In this document: positions 12,944 to 19,840 of the stretch, one piece after another
Layout of the letters: the number at the start of each line of letters is the position of its first letter
Position numbering within the stretch: the stretch's first letter is position 1
From: JBOFCS01 sp051646185
Lineage (GTDB): Bacteria > Actinomycetota > Actinomycetes > Mycobacteriales > Mycobacteriaceae
NCBI GenBank assembly: GCA_051646185.1
Contig: JBOFCS010000109.1
Location: forward strand, 1 to 21,782
Reading direction: 5' to 3'
Length of the DNA stretch: 21,782 nucleotides
Made by a program: the position numbers and the translations under genes
Notes under the pieces: generated by a model
What the model was told of the DNA's origin: nothing
The model's database searches: none
What the model saw: only the letters and a program-made list of their open reading frames with translations

Positions 12944-14105
12944 GCTTACCCCCTTTGCTCTTATCTACCCCGCGGGCTTGCTCTACCCCGCGGGCTTGCT
13001 CTACCCCGCGGGCTTGCTCTACCCCGCGGGCTTGCTCTTTTGTCGAGGCCAACGCTCTCTGCACCAGCCTATCTATGGCATCTGACACTCGCTTTGGCTG
13101 CTCAAACTGCACCATATGACCAGCACCCATAACTCGAATCAATTCAGAATTTTTGAGTTTTCCAGCAATAGCTATCGAATTATCAAACGGTGTCATCACA
13201 TCTACATCCCCACACAGAACCAACGAAGGAATCTCGGAAAGTACTGATAAAGAATGGCTTTCATCATGAAATTCCAGAGACCTCATAAAGCTTACTACCG
13301 TATTGAGCGGGGTCGCATTAACCATTTCTTCGGAAAATTTCACCACCGCAGGGCTGACTCGATGATCCCCATAGGAAGCTGCTCGCATAATCGGAGCAAG
13401 TAACAGACGCACGGCCCCACGCCCATAATGCACCACCTCCGGAGCAAATCGAACCGCCACTCGAAAAGCATCAACAGCCGGGTTTTTTAAGCTCTGCCCA
13501 ATCCCCTGGCGGGCTAATCCCTCAGCAGCAGTAGCTAGTAATCCAACACCAATAACTTTAGAATCAAATAACTTTGGGTTACTTCCCGCCAAGGACAAAA
13601 TAGACATACCCCCCATCGAATGACCCACCAATACCACCGGGCCATGCGGCACTACAGCACGAATCACTGAATCCAAATCACGCCCAAGTTGGGCAATGGT
13701 GCAAGAGCGAGTCCCTGCTATCCCAGATAATCCATGCCCACGATGATCATAAAACACCATTCGAACCTCGCTACTCCATAATTTCTGCAAGGCAAGACGC
13801 TGAAAGTGCCAGGACCGCATATTAAGACAATAGCCATGGACAAATAACACAGTTAGCCCTGCATCCGCTGGACCAACTTCCCGTACCGCCAAAGGAACCC
13901 CATCATCAGCAACCACAATGCTGCCACGACCTGAAGTAATCAGATCAAATTTTTCCCCGGCATACCGATCCCGAATTTTTCCCTGTCCGACATTCTTAAC
14001 GGAAGACTTACCCGCTAAAGCACCAATAGCGACTAATCCGGCTACACCCGAGAGCAATCCGGCGGTTTTTTTATCCTCACCTCCAGCTACTTGTCCCTGA
14101 TCCAT
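12936..14105 (-). CDS. alpha/beta hydrolase with N-terminal hydrophobic anchor and C-terminal EQARGV repeats
   Basis: A 389-residue alpha/beta-hydrolase. The oxyanion-hole motif HG is at 90-91, the nucleophile elbow GHSMG has Ser163, and the likely acid is Asp302 in GDVDVMTP. The catalytic His330 is in GAGHMVQFEQP; FYDHRGHG at 118-125 is also typical. An N-terminal hydrophobic stretch at about 14-32 (TAGLLSGVAGLVAIGALAG) could be a signal anchor. The C-terminus carries four exact EQARGV repeats (357-380) and a basic tail. The substrate is unknown. I chose ATG 14105, with GGAG 7 nt upstream, over two upstream in-frame ATGs inside alr. It starts 1 nt after the alr stop and overlaps tsaE by 8 bp, so it belongs to the alr-tsa operon. 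Genes of this type sit between alr and tsaE in relatives as far as I recall. Confidence 0.88.
   Translation of the reverse strand: MDQGQVAGGEDKKTAGLLSGVAGLVAIGALAGKSSVKNVGQGKIRDRYAGEKFDLITSGRGSIVVADDGVPLAVREVGPADAGLTVLFVHGYCLNMRSWHFQRLALQKLWSSEVRMVFYDHRGHGLSGIAGTRSCTIAQLGRDLDSVIRAVVPHGPVVLVGHSMGGMSILSLAGSNPKLFDSKVIGVGLLATAAEGLARQGIGQSLKNPAVDAFRVAVRFAPEVVHYGRGAVRLLLAPIMRAASYGDHRVSPAVVKFSEEMVNATPLNTVVSFMRSLEFHDESHSLSVLSEIPSLVLCGDVDVMTPFDNSIAIAGKLKNSELIRVMGAGHMVQFEQPKRVSDAIDRLVQRALASTKEQARGVEQARGVEQARGVEQARGVDKSKGGKHV
12966..13037. repeat. tandem repeat, 4 x 18 bp, in hydrolase coding sequence
   Basis: Four exact copies of TACCCCGCGGGCTTGCTC, each encoding Glu-Gln-Ala-Arg-Gly-Val on the minus strand and each containing the palindrome CCCGCGGG. 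The 18-bp unit keeps frame, so copy-number change would alter only the length of the protein tail. The four copies are identical, suggesting recent expansion. Confidence 0.97.
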
Positions 14106-14106
14106 G

Positions 14107-15264
14107 TTATCGCTCCACATGGCCCACATAAGAACGCACTGACCGACCTTTGATCCCCGTCACCACTTCATAGTGAATAGTCTCGAGCAGATCTGCCCAA
14201 TCCTGAGCAAGTGGCTCCCCCCCAGCGCCTGGGCCAAAAAGAATAACTTCATCATCTTCACTAACCCCACCCCCATCAGACCCAAGATCAATCATGAACT
14301 GGTCCATACAGATCCGACCAATACTTGGATAAAGTTTGCCACCTATCGATACCACCATTTGCCCCCCCAATCTTCTTGGTATGCCATCTGCATAGCCCAA
14401 TGGAATCAGTGCAACATAAGTATCTTCTGGAGCTATCCAACTATGGCTATAGGAAACCCCCTCCCCAGCAATCACCGACTTAACCCGCGCCACAGTAGCT
14501 TTAAGTGTCATCGCCGGAATCAACCCAAAATCACCAAGTCCAGGAACCGGCGAAAGTCCGTACACTGCAACTCCAGGACGTACCATGTCAAAATGAAGAT
14601 CCTGGCGGGTTAAAGTTGCCGCCGAATTTGCCAGATGCCTTTTCCCAATCCGCAACCCTACAGAACTCGCCTGCTGCGTCAGGTCAGAAAATATTTCCGC
14701 TTGTTGGTTAATAACTGGATGATTGGGCTCATCAGCCCTCGCTAAATGGGAAAACATAGATACCACCGTGATTGACTCAGATGCCTGCGCTAACAACAGC
14801 TCTGCCAGCAGATCTGGCCACTCACCCCTAGTTACACCATTACGGTTTAACCCGGTATCAACCTTGATGGCAATTCGCCCCTGAAGTCTCGTTTCCTCAG
14901 CCGCAGCTACCACCGCAGCTAAATGACGGACTGTGGAAACCGTGACATCAACACCCGCCTTGAGTGCGGCAACAAAATCAGTTTCCGCAGTATGCAACCA
15001 CGATAGGATGGGGGCGGAAATTCCAGCATGACGTAACTCAATACCTTCTTCAACAGTCGCCACACCCAGTTCCGTAGCTCCCGCTTCCAGTGCCGTTCTA
15101 GCAGAAAGAACTGCTCCATGCCCATACCCATCAGCCTTAACCACAGCCATGACCTCAGCAGCACTGGCATGCTCGACTAACACTCGAACATTGCTGGCAA
15201 TAGCGCCCAGATCAATCTGGGCACCAATTTTGGTCTGCGGCGAAATATGTGCTGAGCTTCTCAT
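14107..15264 (-). CDS. alr: alanine racemase
   Basis: PLP-dependent interconversion of L- and D-alanine for peptidoglycan precursor synthesis in the cytosol. With ATG 15264 the protein has 385 residues, in the family range. The PLP lysine is Lys43 in MAVVKADGYGHG, the catalytic tyrosine is Tyr272 in GVSYSHSW, and the C-terminal domain has GRICMDQFMIDL. The start is uncertain: the frame is open back to a TTG at 15357, directly behind the stop of the upstream regulator gene, and ATGs exist at 15321 and 15282. I chose 15264 because a GGAAGA lies about 10 nt upstream and the core begins soon after (TKIGAQIDLGAIASN). It leads a run of overlapping or abutting genes through tsaD, and is preceded by the PucR-type regulator on the same strand. 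Confidence 0.93.
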   Translation of the reverse strand: MRSSAHISPQTKIGAQIDLGAIASNVRVLVEHASAAEVMAVVKADGYGHGAVLSARTALEAGATELGVATVEEGIELRHAGISAPILSWLHTAETDFVAALKAGVDVTVSTVRHLAAVVAAAEETRLQGRIAIKVDTGLNRNGVTRGEWPDLLAELLLAQASESITVVSMFSHLARADEPNHPVINQQAEIFSDLTQQASSVGLRIGKRHLANSAATLTRQDLHFDMVRPGVAVYGLSPVPGLGDFGLIPAMTLKATVARVKSVIAGEGVSYSHSWIAPEDTYVALIPLGYADGIPRRLGGQMVVSIGGKLYPSIGRICMDQFMIDLGSDGGGVSEDDEVILFGPGAGGEPLAQDWADLLETIHYEVVTGIKGRSVRSYVGHVER

Positions 15265-15357
15265 CAGGCTAGATTCTTCCATTTCCGCCGGTGATGTGCC
15301 AGCGCTACAGCTAAAACCCATATCTGATACGAGTTTTGAGCTACTTAGAGAGGGCAA

Positions 15358-16551
15358 TCACCGTTCTGTTCTTGGCATAGGCGGAGGTGCTTGCCGACCT
15401 TTTTCTCGTTCAGCAGCGCGCCGTTCCACAGTAAGCTGAACAACTGTCAGTGCTGCGGACAGAATCCGCGCATCGGCGGGCACTGTCGGATCATATCCAG
15501 TTAATGAAGCAATACGAGAAAGTCGGTAATTTAAAGAATTTCGATGAATATTTAATGCTGCCGCCGCTTCAGCACGATGAAAGTTATTACCCACAAAGGC
15601 ATCCAAAGACTGCAATAAATGGTTTTGGCCACGAAGTGGGGCCAAAACCCCACGAAGCCAATTATTTGCCGGCCCCGGCTGATCCAGCTGATATTCCAAG
15701 GCAAAGTCTTCAATCCAAAACATTTGCGAATGACGAGCTAAGCGACCCGCCAATGAGGCAATGCGTTTTGCCTCAGCCAATGCAGCAGGAATTTTATCTG
15801 GAGCACTTGCAATGGCCCCACCAGCGGCTACCTTAACTCCTGACCTAGCTTCAATAGCTGCCGTAACAACAGCAGCATGTTCGCGGAGAAGTGCATCCGA
15901 ACCCTGACGGCCAGCTATCAGCACTGTCCACCCATCGCGGTCAAGCACGTACAGGACTTCTGGTTCATCCTCAAGATAAGTGCTCACTTGGGTCACACGA
16001 TTAACAAACTGCGGCCGCTCTTCAGTAGGTAGTGGACCAACAACCCGGCAAATCAGTATCGCGTACCGTTGAGCAAGAGTAATCCCCAACCTACCGGCTA
16101 AGTCCGCTGCCGATTCACCGGCCAATAATGCCGAAGCGAGGCTGCGTTTAGCTTCATCTTGTTTCAGCTGGGTTTCTCGAATTTTATTTACGCTGTCGAC
16201 AATCAGCCTCCCCACCATGGCATCCAGGTGCTCAAGTACCGGAATAACCCGCCGAGCGACAGCTTCCTGCTGACCAGGTCCTGCATTAAGGACAGCTTGC
16301 CGTAACACACCGATAGCATCAGCGAAGTACTGATGCGCTGTAGCAACAGCTACTTTCTCCTCGTCCGCCCCATCAGCAACCTCCTGCATAGCCGCTATGC
16401 GACTAGCTACTTCAGCGGGAGGTAGCACCCCCGTGCTGATGATGTTCTTCAATACCTCTTGGTGCGACACGCTCAACTGATTCGATGACAAAACGGATTG
16501 CTGCATACCTTCAACATCGGTAGAGTCAGTACCCCTCGTTACTTCATCCAT
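15358..16551 (-). CDS. PucR/CdaR-family transcriptional regulator
   Basis: A 397-residue regulator. The C-terminal PucR-type helix-turn-helix at about 320-355 reads FHRAEAAAALNIHRNSLNYRLSRIASLTGYD, the characteristic pattern of this family. The central part (about 155-290) resembles the degenerate GGDEF-like CdaR domain, ending in the typical EAKRIASLAGRL. The N-terminal part is helical and may bind an effector. Members regulate purine, sugar-acid, amino-acid or proline use; the target here is unknown. It sits directly upstream of alr, so D-alanine metabolism or the t6A operon is a possible target, but this is inference. A perfect TATAAT occurs 104 bp upstream of ATG 16551. The start has no strong Shine-Dalgarno sequence. 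Confidence 0.85.
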   Translation of the reverse strand: MDEVTRGTDSTDVEGMQQSVLSSNQLSVSHQEVLKNIISTGVLPPAEVASRIAAMQEVADGADEEKVAVATAHQYFADAIGVLRQAVLNAGPGQQEAVARRVIPVLEHLDAMVGRLIVDSVNKIRETQLKQDEAKRSLASALLAGESAADLAGRLGITLAQRYAILICRVVGPLPTEERPQFVNRVTQVSTYLEDEPEVLYVLDRDGWTVLIAGRQGSDALLREHAAVVTAAIEARSGVKVAAGGAIASAPDKIPAALAEAKRIASLAGRLARHSQMFWIEDFALEYQLDQPGPANNWLRGVLAPLRGQNHLLQSLDAFVGNNFHRAEAAAALNIHRNSLNYRLSRIASLTGYDPTVPADARILSAALTVVQLTVERRAAEREKGRQAPPPMPRTER

Positions 16552-16654
16552 GAAATCTCGTTACCACGCACAAAAGTGTATCCGTCACTACTGTCAATCA
16601 CCCGATCGGCCCCACAAGTATTACTACGCTTCCTCATTTTCCGGCCAATCGCAC

Positions 16655-16660
16655 ATTATA
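16655..16660 (-). promoter_or_regulatory. -10 element upstream of the PucR-type gene
   Basis: A perfect TATAAT on the minus strand in the 146-bp gap after nnr; predicted start near 16648 gives a leader of about 97 nt. No good -35 at 16-18 nt, which is common in corynebacteria. A TTGACA at 16592-16597 has no matching -10. Confidence 0.4.
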
Positions 16661-16697
16661 GTTGCCAGGTACCAAACCGCACCCCATAAAACCCAGT

Positions 16698-18116
16698 TTA
16701 ATAACAGATCTCTCGCACCTCAGAAATTGCCCTACTAATGCTTTTAACGATCATCGAGGCACTGGTCGGCGCATTTTTTGCTGCCTGCTCTGCGGCCAAG
16801 GTATGAACCAAAGCTCCAGCCGAAGCCGCATCCAAAGGTGTTAATCCAGCCGCCAATAAACTTCCAAGCACCCCGGAAAGCACATCACCAGCGCCAGCAG
16901 TTGCCGCCCAGTGACTTGTGGCCTTGTGCACTCGCACCTGCCCCCTGCCATCGGCAATCACAGTAACGCTGCCCTTAAGCAGAACTGTAAGTTTCCACTT
17001 ATCAGCAAGATCACGAACCGCCGCCATACGATCAGGCGGTACCACCTTACCCGTGAGCCTGGCGAACTCGCCTTCATGCGGAGTAAGCAACGTAGGCGAG
17101 GTGCGGGCCCGCACCAGATCTGGCCGCCTAGCTAAAATACTTAAACCATCAGCATCAATGAGCACTGGAAGATCCGAAGCAAGAATCTGAACAAGAACTT
17201 CCTCAGATTTTTTATCTGTCCCCGATCCCGGCCCAAAAACCCAAGCCTGGACCGCTCCTGACTGTTCAAAAGTATCAGCAACTACCACCTCTGGATAATG
17301 CGAAACTATTTGAGCACCAGCATCTCCCACATATCGAACCATAGCTGACGTGGCGGCAACAGCAGCTCCAACAGTGAGTAACCCAGCACCCCGGTACTGA
17401 GTCGAACCAGCGATAATCCCCACGACCCCTTGAGAATATTTATTATCCTTTGGACCAGGAGTCGGCCAGAGTGAACTCACATCTGAACTCTCCAAAGCAG
17501 TGATACCCGCCTGGGGGAGGTCAAGCCCGATATCTACCAATTCAATTCGGCCACAAAATAACGGAGCAAGAGCATGCGCCGGTTTAAGAGCACCACAAGC
17601 TACCGTTAGCGTTGCCTTCACTGCCGGGCCATCAACTACCCCGCTATCAGCATCGACCCCACTTGGAACATCCACAGCAATGATAGGGACAGTTATCCTA
17701 GAAACCAGTTCAGCTGCCTCAGGACGCAATGGGCCTTTCCCTGAGATCCCAACAATTCCGTCCAGCACCAGATCAACTGCCTTCGGAAATTCTTGAACCA
17801 CCCTCCCCCCTGCAGACCTAAAAGCAGCCAATCCGCGGGCATGTACTCGGCCTTTCCCGAGCAACACAGCGGTCACGGCTACCCCTCTACGCAATAAAAA
17901 AGCTCCAGCCCATAGCCCATCTCCCCCATTGTCACCGGAACCAATCAATAAACCCACTGAACGACCACTGACAGCTCCAGTATGTGAGAGCAGCTCCCGA
18001 GCTACCACAAGGTGAATCCCCCATGCTGCCCGACGCATGGGCAAGCCCTCAGGCGTAGCAAGAAACAGTTGAGCTTCAGCAGCTCTCACCTCGGCAGTGC
18101 AGTAGTAACGATGCAT
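16698..18116 (-). CDS. nnr: bifunctional NAD(P)HX epimerase / ADP-dependent NAD(P)HX dehydratase
   Basis: Repairs hydrated NADH and NADPH: the N-terminal YjeF_N epimerase (about 1-225) interconverts the R and S forms, and the C-terminal ribokinase-like dehydratase (about 230-472) removes water using ADP. Visible motifs are the epimerase loop GSGDNGGDG (59-67), DVPSGVDADSG in its second half, TPHEGEFARLTG in the dehydratase, and its catalytic GAGDVLSG (408-415). The two-domain 472-residue length is standard. The ATG at 18116 follows AAGGGG closely (2 nt); the N-terminus MHRYYCTAEVRAAEA fits the family. It lies 66 nt downstream of the lipocalin gene on the same strand; the PucR-type gene follows after 146 nt. 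Confidence 0.95.
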   Translation of the reverse strand: MHRYYCTAEVRAAEAQLFLATPEGLPMRRAAWGIHLVVARELLSHTGAVSGRSVGLLIGSGDNGGDGLWAGAFLLRRGVAVTAVLLGKGRVHARGLAAFRSAGGRVVQEFPKAVDLVLDGIVGISGKGPLRPEAAELVSRITVPIIAVDVPSGVDADSGVVDGPAVKATLTVACGALKPAHALAPLFCGRIELVDIGLDLPQAGITALESSDVSSLWPTPGPKDNKYSQGVVGIIAGSTQYRGAGLLTVGAAVAATSAMVRYVGDAGAQIVSHYPEVVVADTFEQSGAVQAWVFGPGSGTDKKSEEVLVQILASDLPVLIDADGLSILARRPDLVRARTSPTLLTPHEGEFARLTGKVVPPDRMAAVRDLADKWKLTVLLKGSVTVIADGRGQVRVHKATSHWAATAGAGDVLSGVLGSLLAAGLTPLDAASAGALVHTLAAEQAAKNAPTSASMIVKSISRAISEVREICY

Positions 18117-18177
18117 AACCCCTTACTACTCCATCACAGCCTTTCCTGCACAATCACAGTTCAACAATCGCAGAACA

Positions 18178-18192
18178 CACGGTTAGACCGTG
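18178..18192 (-). terminator. weak hairpin spanning the lipocalin stop codon
   Basis: CACGGT-N3-ACCGTG (6-bp stem) includes the lipocalin TAA. The downstream minus-strand sequence is only moderately T-rich (TGTTCTG), so termination would be partial at best and read-through into nnr is likely. Confidence 0.3.
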
Positions 18193-18803
18193 CACAGCGG
18201 ACGACTACCGTGTTCACCTTCATCGTGCACTGTGGTCAAAAAGACGCAACTGTTGTAGCCCAAAGCTTCTACCCGAGAACGAATATCGATCCACTGCTCT
18301 TCCGATAATGAAGCAGACCTGGCTAATACAAAACCTGATGCCCGATTCGGGTCACCAACAATCGCCCAGGAATAGTCAGAAGCAAGGTCAGCAATAACGT
18401 AGTTAGTGCCCCCAAAATACTGCCACTGCTGCGCTAACGAAACAAAAGTAACCTGCAACTGTGCATTGGTATCAGTATCGTTAATCCTGGCCCGACCCTC
18501 AATATTAACCGGATTGGAAAAATAGTCATCACAACTATTACGCACCACCACAACATTTCCAGCATCTGGGTCTATCGAATAATTGGCCTGGGTATTGCTT
18601 GCGCAATTAAGGGAAAACCATTGGGGAACAGCCGCTACCTGATTCCAGGTACCCAAATATTGGGCAATATCTACATTCTCAACTGGGCCAAGCAATTCCG
18701 GAGCGGCAGCGGCAGTGCCAATACCGCCCAGAGCAATCGCTCCAACTGCAGTTGTTGCTAGCAAAGCTTGAGTAACCGTACGTGTTGCAATGCTGATATT
18801 CAT
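18183..18803 (-). CDS. secreted lipocalin family protein (Blc-like)
   Basis: A 206-residue protein with a clear Sec signal peptide: polar start, hydrophobic core TQALLATTAVGAIALGGIG, likely cleavage after the AAAA run near residue 34. There is no lipobox cysteine, so it is secreted and soluble rather than a lipoprotein. The lipocalin signature YLGTWNQVAAVPQWF (49-63) holds the invariant G-x-W. The later stretch with NYVIADLASDYSWAIVGDPNRASGFVLARS matches the Blc/apolipoprotein D-type barrel. Four cysteines in the mature part (67, 91, 186, 204) could form two disulfides. Such proteins bind small hydrophobic ligands; the ligand is unknown. Of two adjacent ATGs, 18803 is preferred because AGGAGG (18808-18813) is 4 nt upstream of it and only 1 nt from the other. 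Confidence 0.88.
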   Translation of the reverse strand: MNISIATRTVTQALLATTAVGAIALGGIGTAAAAPELLGPVENVDIAQYLGTWNQVAAVPQWFSLNCASNTQANYSIDPDAGNVVVVRNSCDDYFSNPVNIEGRARINDTDTNAQLQVTFVSLAQQWQYFGGTNYVIADLASDYSWAIVGDPNRASGFVLARSASLSEEQWIDIRSRVEALGYNSCVFLTTVHDEGEHGSRPLCTV

Positions 18804-18807
18804 CATT

Positions 18808-18813
18808 CCTCCT
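18808..18813 (-). promoter_or_regulatory. ribosome binding site of the lipocalin gene
   Basis: AGGAGG, a full Shine-Dalgarno core. It favours the second of two consecutive ATG codons (18803) as start. Confidence 0.7.
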
Positions 18814-18821
18814 AGAGCGAC

Positions 18822-18850
18822 AATAAAGACCTACCAATACCTATTCGCAA
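18822..18850 (-). promoter_or_regulatory. possible lipocalin promoter
   Basis: TTGCGA (18845-18850), 17 nt, TTTATT (18822-18827) on the minus strand, between the terminator after the upstream gene and the lipocalin ribosome binding site. The hexamers match the consensus only partly. Confidence 0.35.
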
Positions 18851-18872
18851 CTGATCGCCAGGAAGATGGGAT

Positions 18873-18913
18873 AAAAAAAATTACCGAACAGCCAAAGTAG
18901 CAAAAACTGCTCG
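18873..18913 (-). terminator. intrinsic terminator at the end of the glmS-EEP transcript
   Basis: On the minus strand CGAGCAG/CTGTTCG (18907-18913 with 18885-18891) pair over 7 bp with one G-U, 15-nt loop, followed 4 nt later by eight T (18873-18880). The stem lies inside the last codons of the EEP gene and the stop codon falls between stem and T-run. Confidence 0.5.
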
Positions 18914-19840
18914 ATGATCGGACCCTGATATATCGCGAACCGAACTTTGTCTAGGCAGCACACCCGGTCCGGCAGTCAACACTTGATCGATAGAAGAACC
19001 CAAAAACTGCGGCAATATGCTTGGCCAGGTTGCCGCCAAAGCCGACCCTGTTGCCTTACGTACATCTGAGCACCCGGAATCAATAAGCTGCTGAAAATAC
19101 TGATGATCCACCGTTGCATTAAAATCGCCCATAATGACTGTAGGTGTAGAAGTCACACAGAGTTCCCTAATTTTGACCAAATCTGCACCCCAATTATCCA
19201 GATTCCCAGGAACTGGCGGGGACGGGTGGACCCCATAAAGATCTACTGACCGTCCATCAAGTAACACAGTAACGTGCTGCGAACCCAATAATAAATCGGG
19301 ATAATTACTGTGAAACTGTGGTCGCAGCACCGTTTTAGCGATCATCGACAAGGTGGCACCTGAACCGGAAGAACGATGGTTATCATCTGACCCCCGAACA
19401 TAACCGGGGCCAAGCCGCGCCAGTACCGCATCCGCAAACACAGCCGAAGCCTCAGGAAGTGCCACTACGTCAGCATGAGAACTACTAATCGCATCGGCTA
19501 CTGACTGCACATCAGCGGCATCTTTATATACATTTAAAGTCATCACAGTAAAAATCGTCGCACCATCAGCAGCAGGAACCTCAGAAACTGCGCGTGGAAA
19601 AAGTCCCACCGCAGAAAACACCGCAAGAACTGCCAATAATGCGGCAAACAGGCGCCGCCGCCACAACAAGCCACACGCAAGAATCGCCAAGGCAATAGTG
19701 ATTGGCAACCGAAATGACGTTGCCTGCGCGATAATTGGCCACGAATCCACGCCCAGGAACCGCGCCCAAATAACTACCGCAACACTGAGCAATATCAACG
19801 TCGGCAGAAAAACCTGCGCTACTTTTCGCACCAAAAACAT
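18881..19840 (-). CDS. membrane-anchored endonuclease/exonuclease/phosphatase (EEP) family protein
   Basis: A 319-residue protein with about three N-terminal membrane helices (roughly 8-27, 45-60, 64-81) and an EEP-fold catalytic domain (about 95-319), probably extracytoplasmic. The whole catalytic set is visible: Asn103 in MTLNVY, metal ligand Glu130 in ALPEAS, His205 in YGVHPSP, Asp239 and Asn241 in MGDFNA, Asp285 in SSIDQVL, and the Asp308-His309 pair in SGSDHRAVF. EEP proteins hydrolyse phosphodiesters in nucleic acids, phosphoinositides or sphingomyelin-type lipids; sequence alone does not tell which. Membrane anchoring suggests a surface phosphodiesterase rather than a DNA repair enzyme. 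The ATG directly follows the glmS stop (TAG|ATG, zero gap), so expression is coupled to glmS. Confidence 0.88.
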   Translation of the reverse strand: MFLVRKVAQVFLPTLILLSVAVVIWARFLGVDSWPIIAQATSFRLPITIALAILACGLLWRRRLFAALLAVLAVFSAVGLFPRAVSEVPAADGATIFTVMTLNVYKDAADVQSVADAISSSHADVVALPEASAVFADAVLARLGPGYVRGSDDNHRSSGSGATLSMIAKTVLRPQFHSNYPDLLLGSQHVTVLLDGRSVDLYGVHPSPPVPGNLDNWGADLVKIRELCVTSTPTVIMGDFNATVDHQYFQQLIDSGCSDVRKATGSALAATWPSILPQFLGSSIDQVLTAGPGVLPRQSSVRDISGSDHRAVFATLAVR

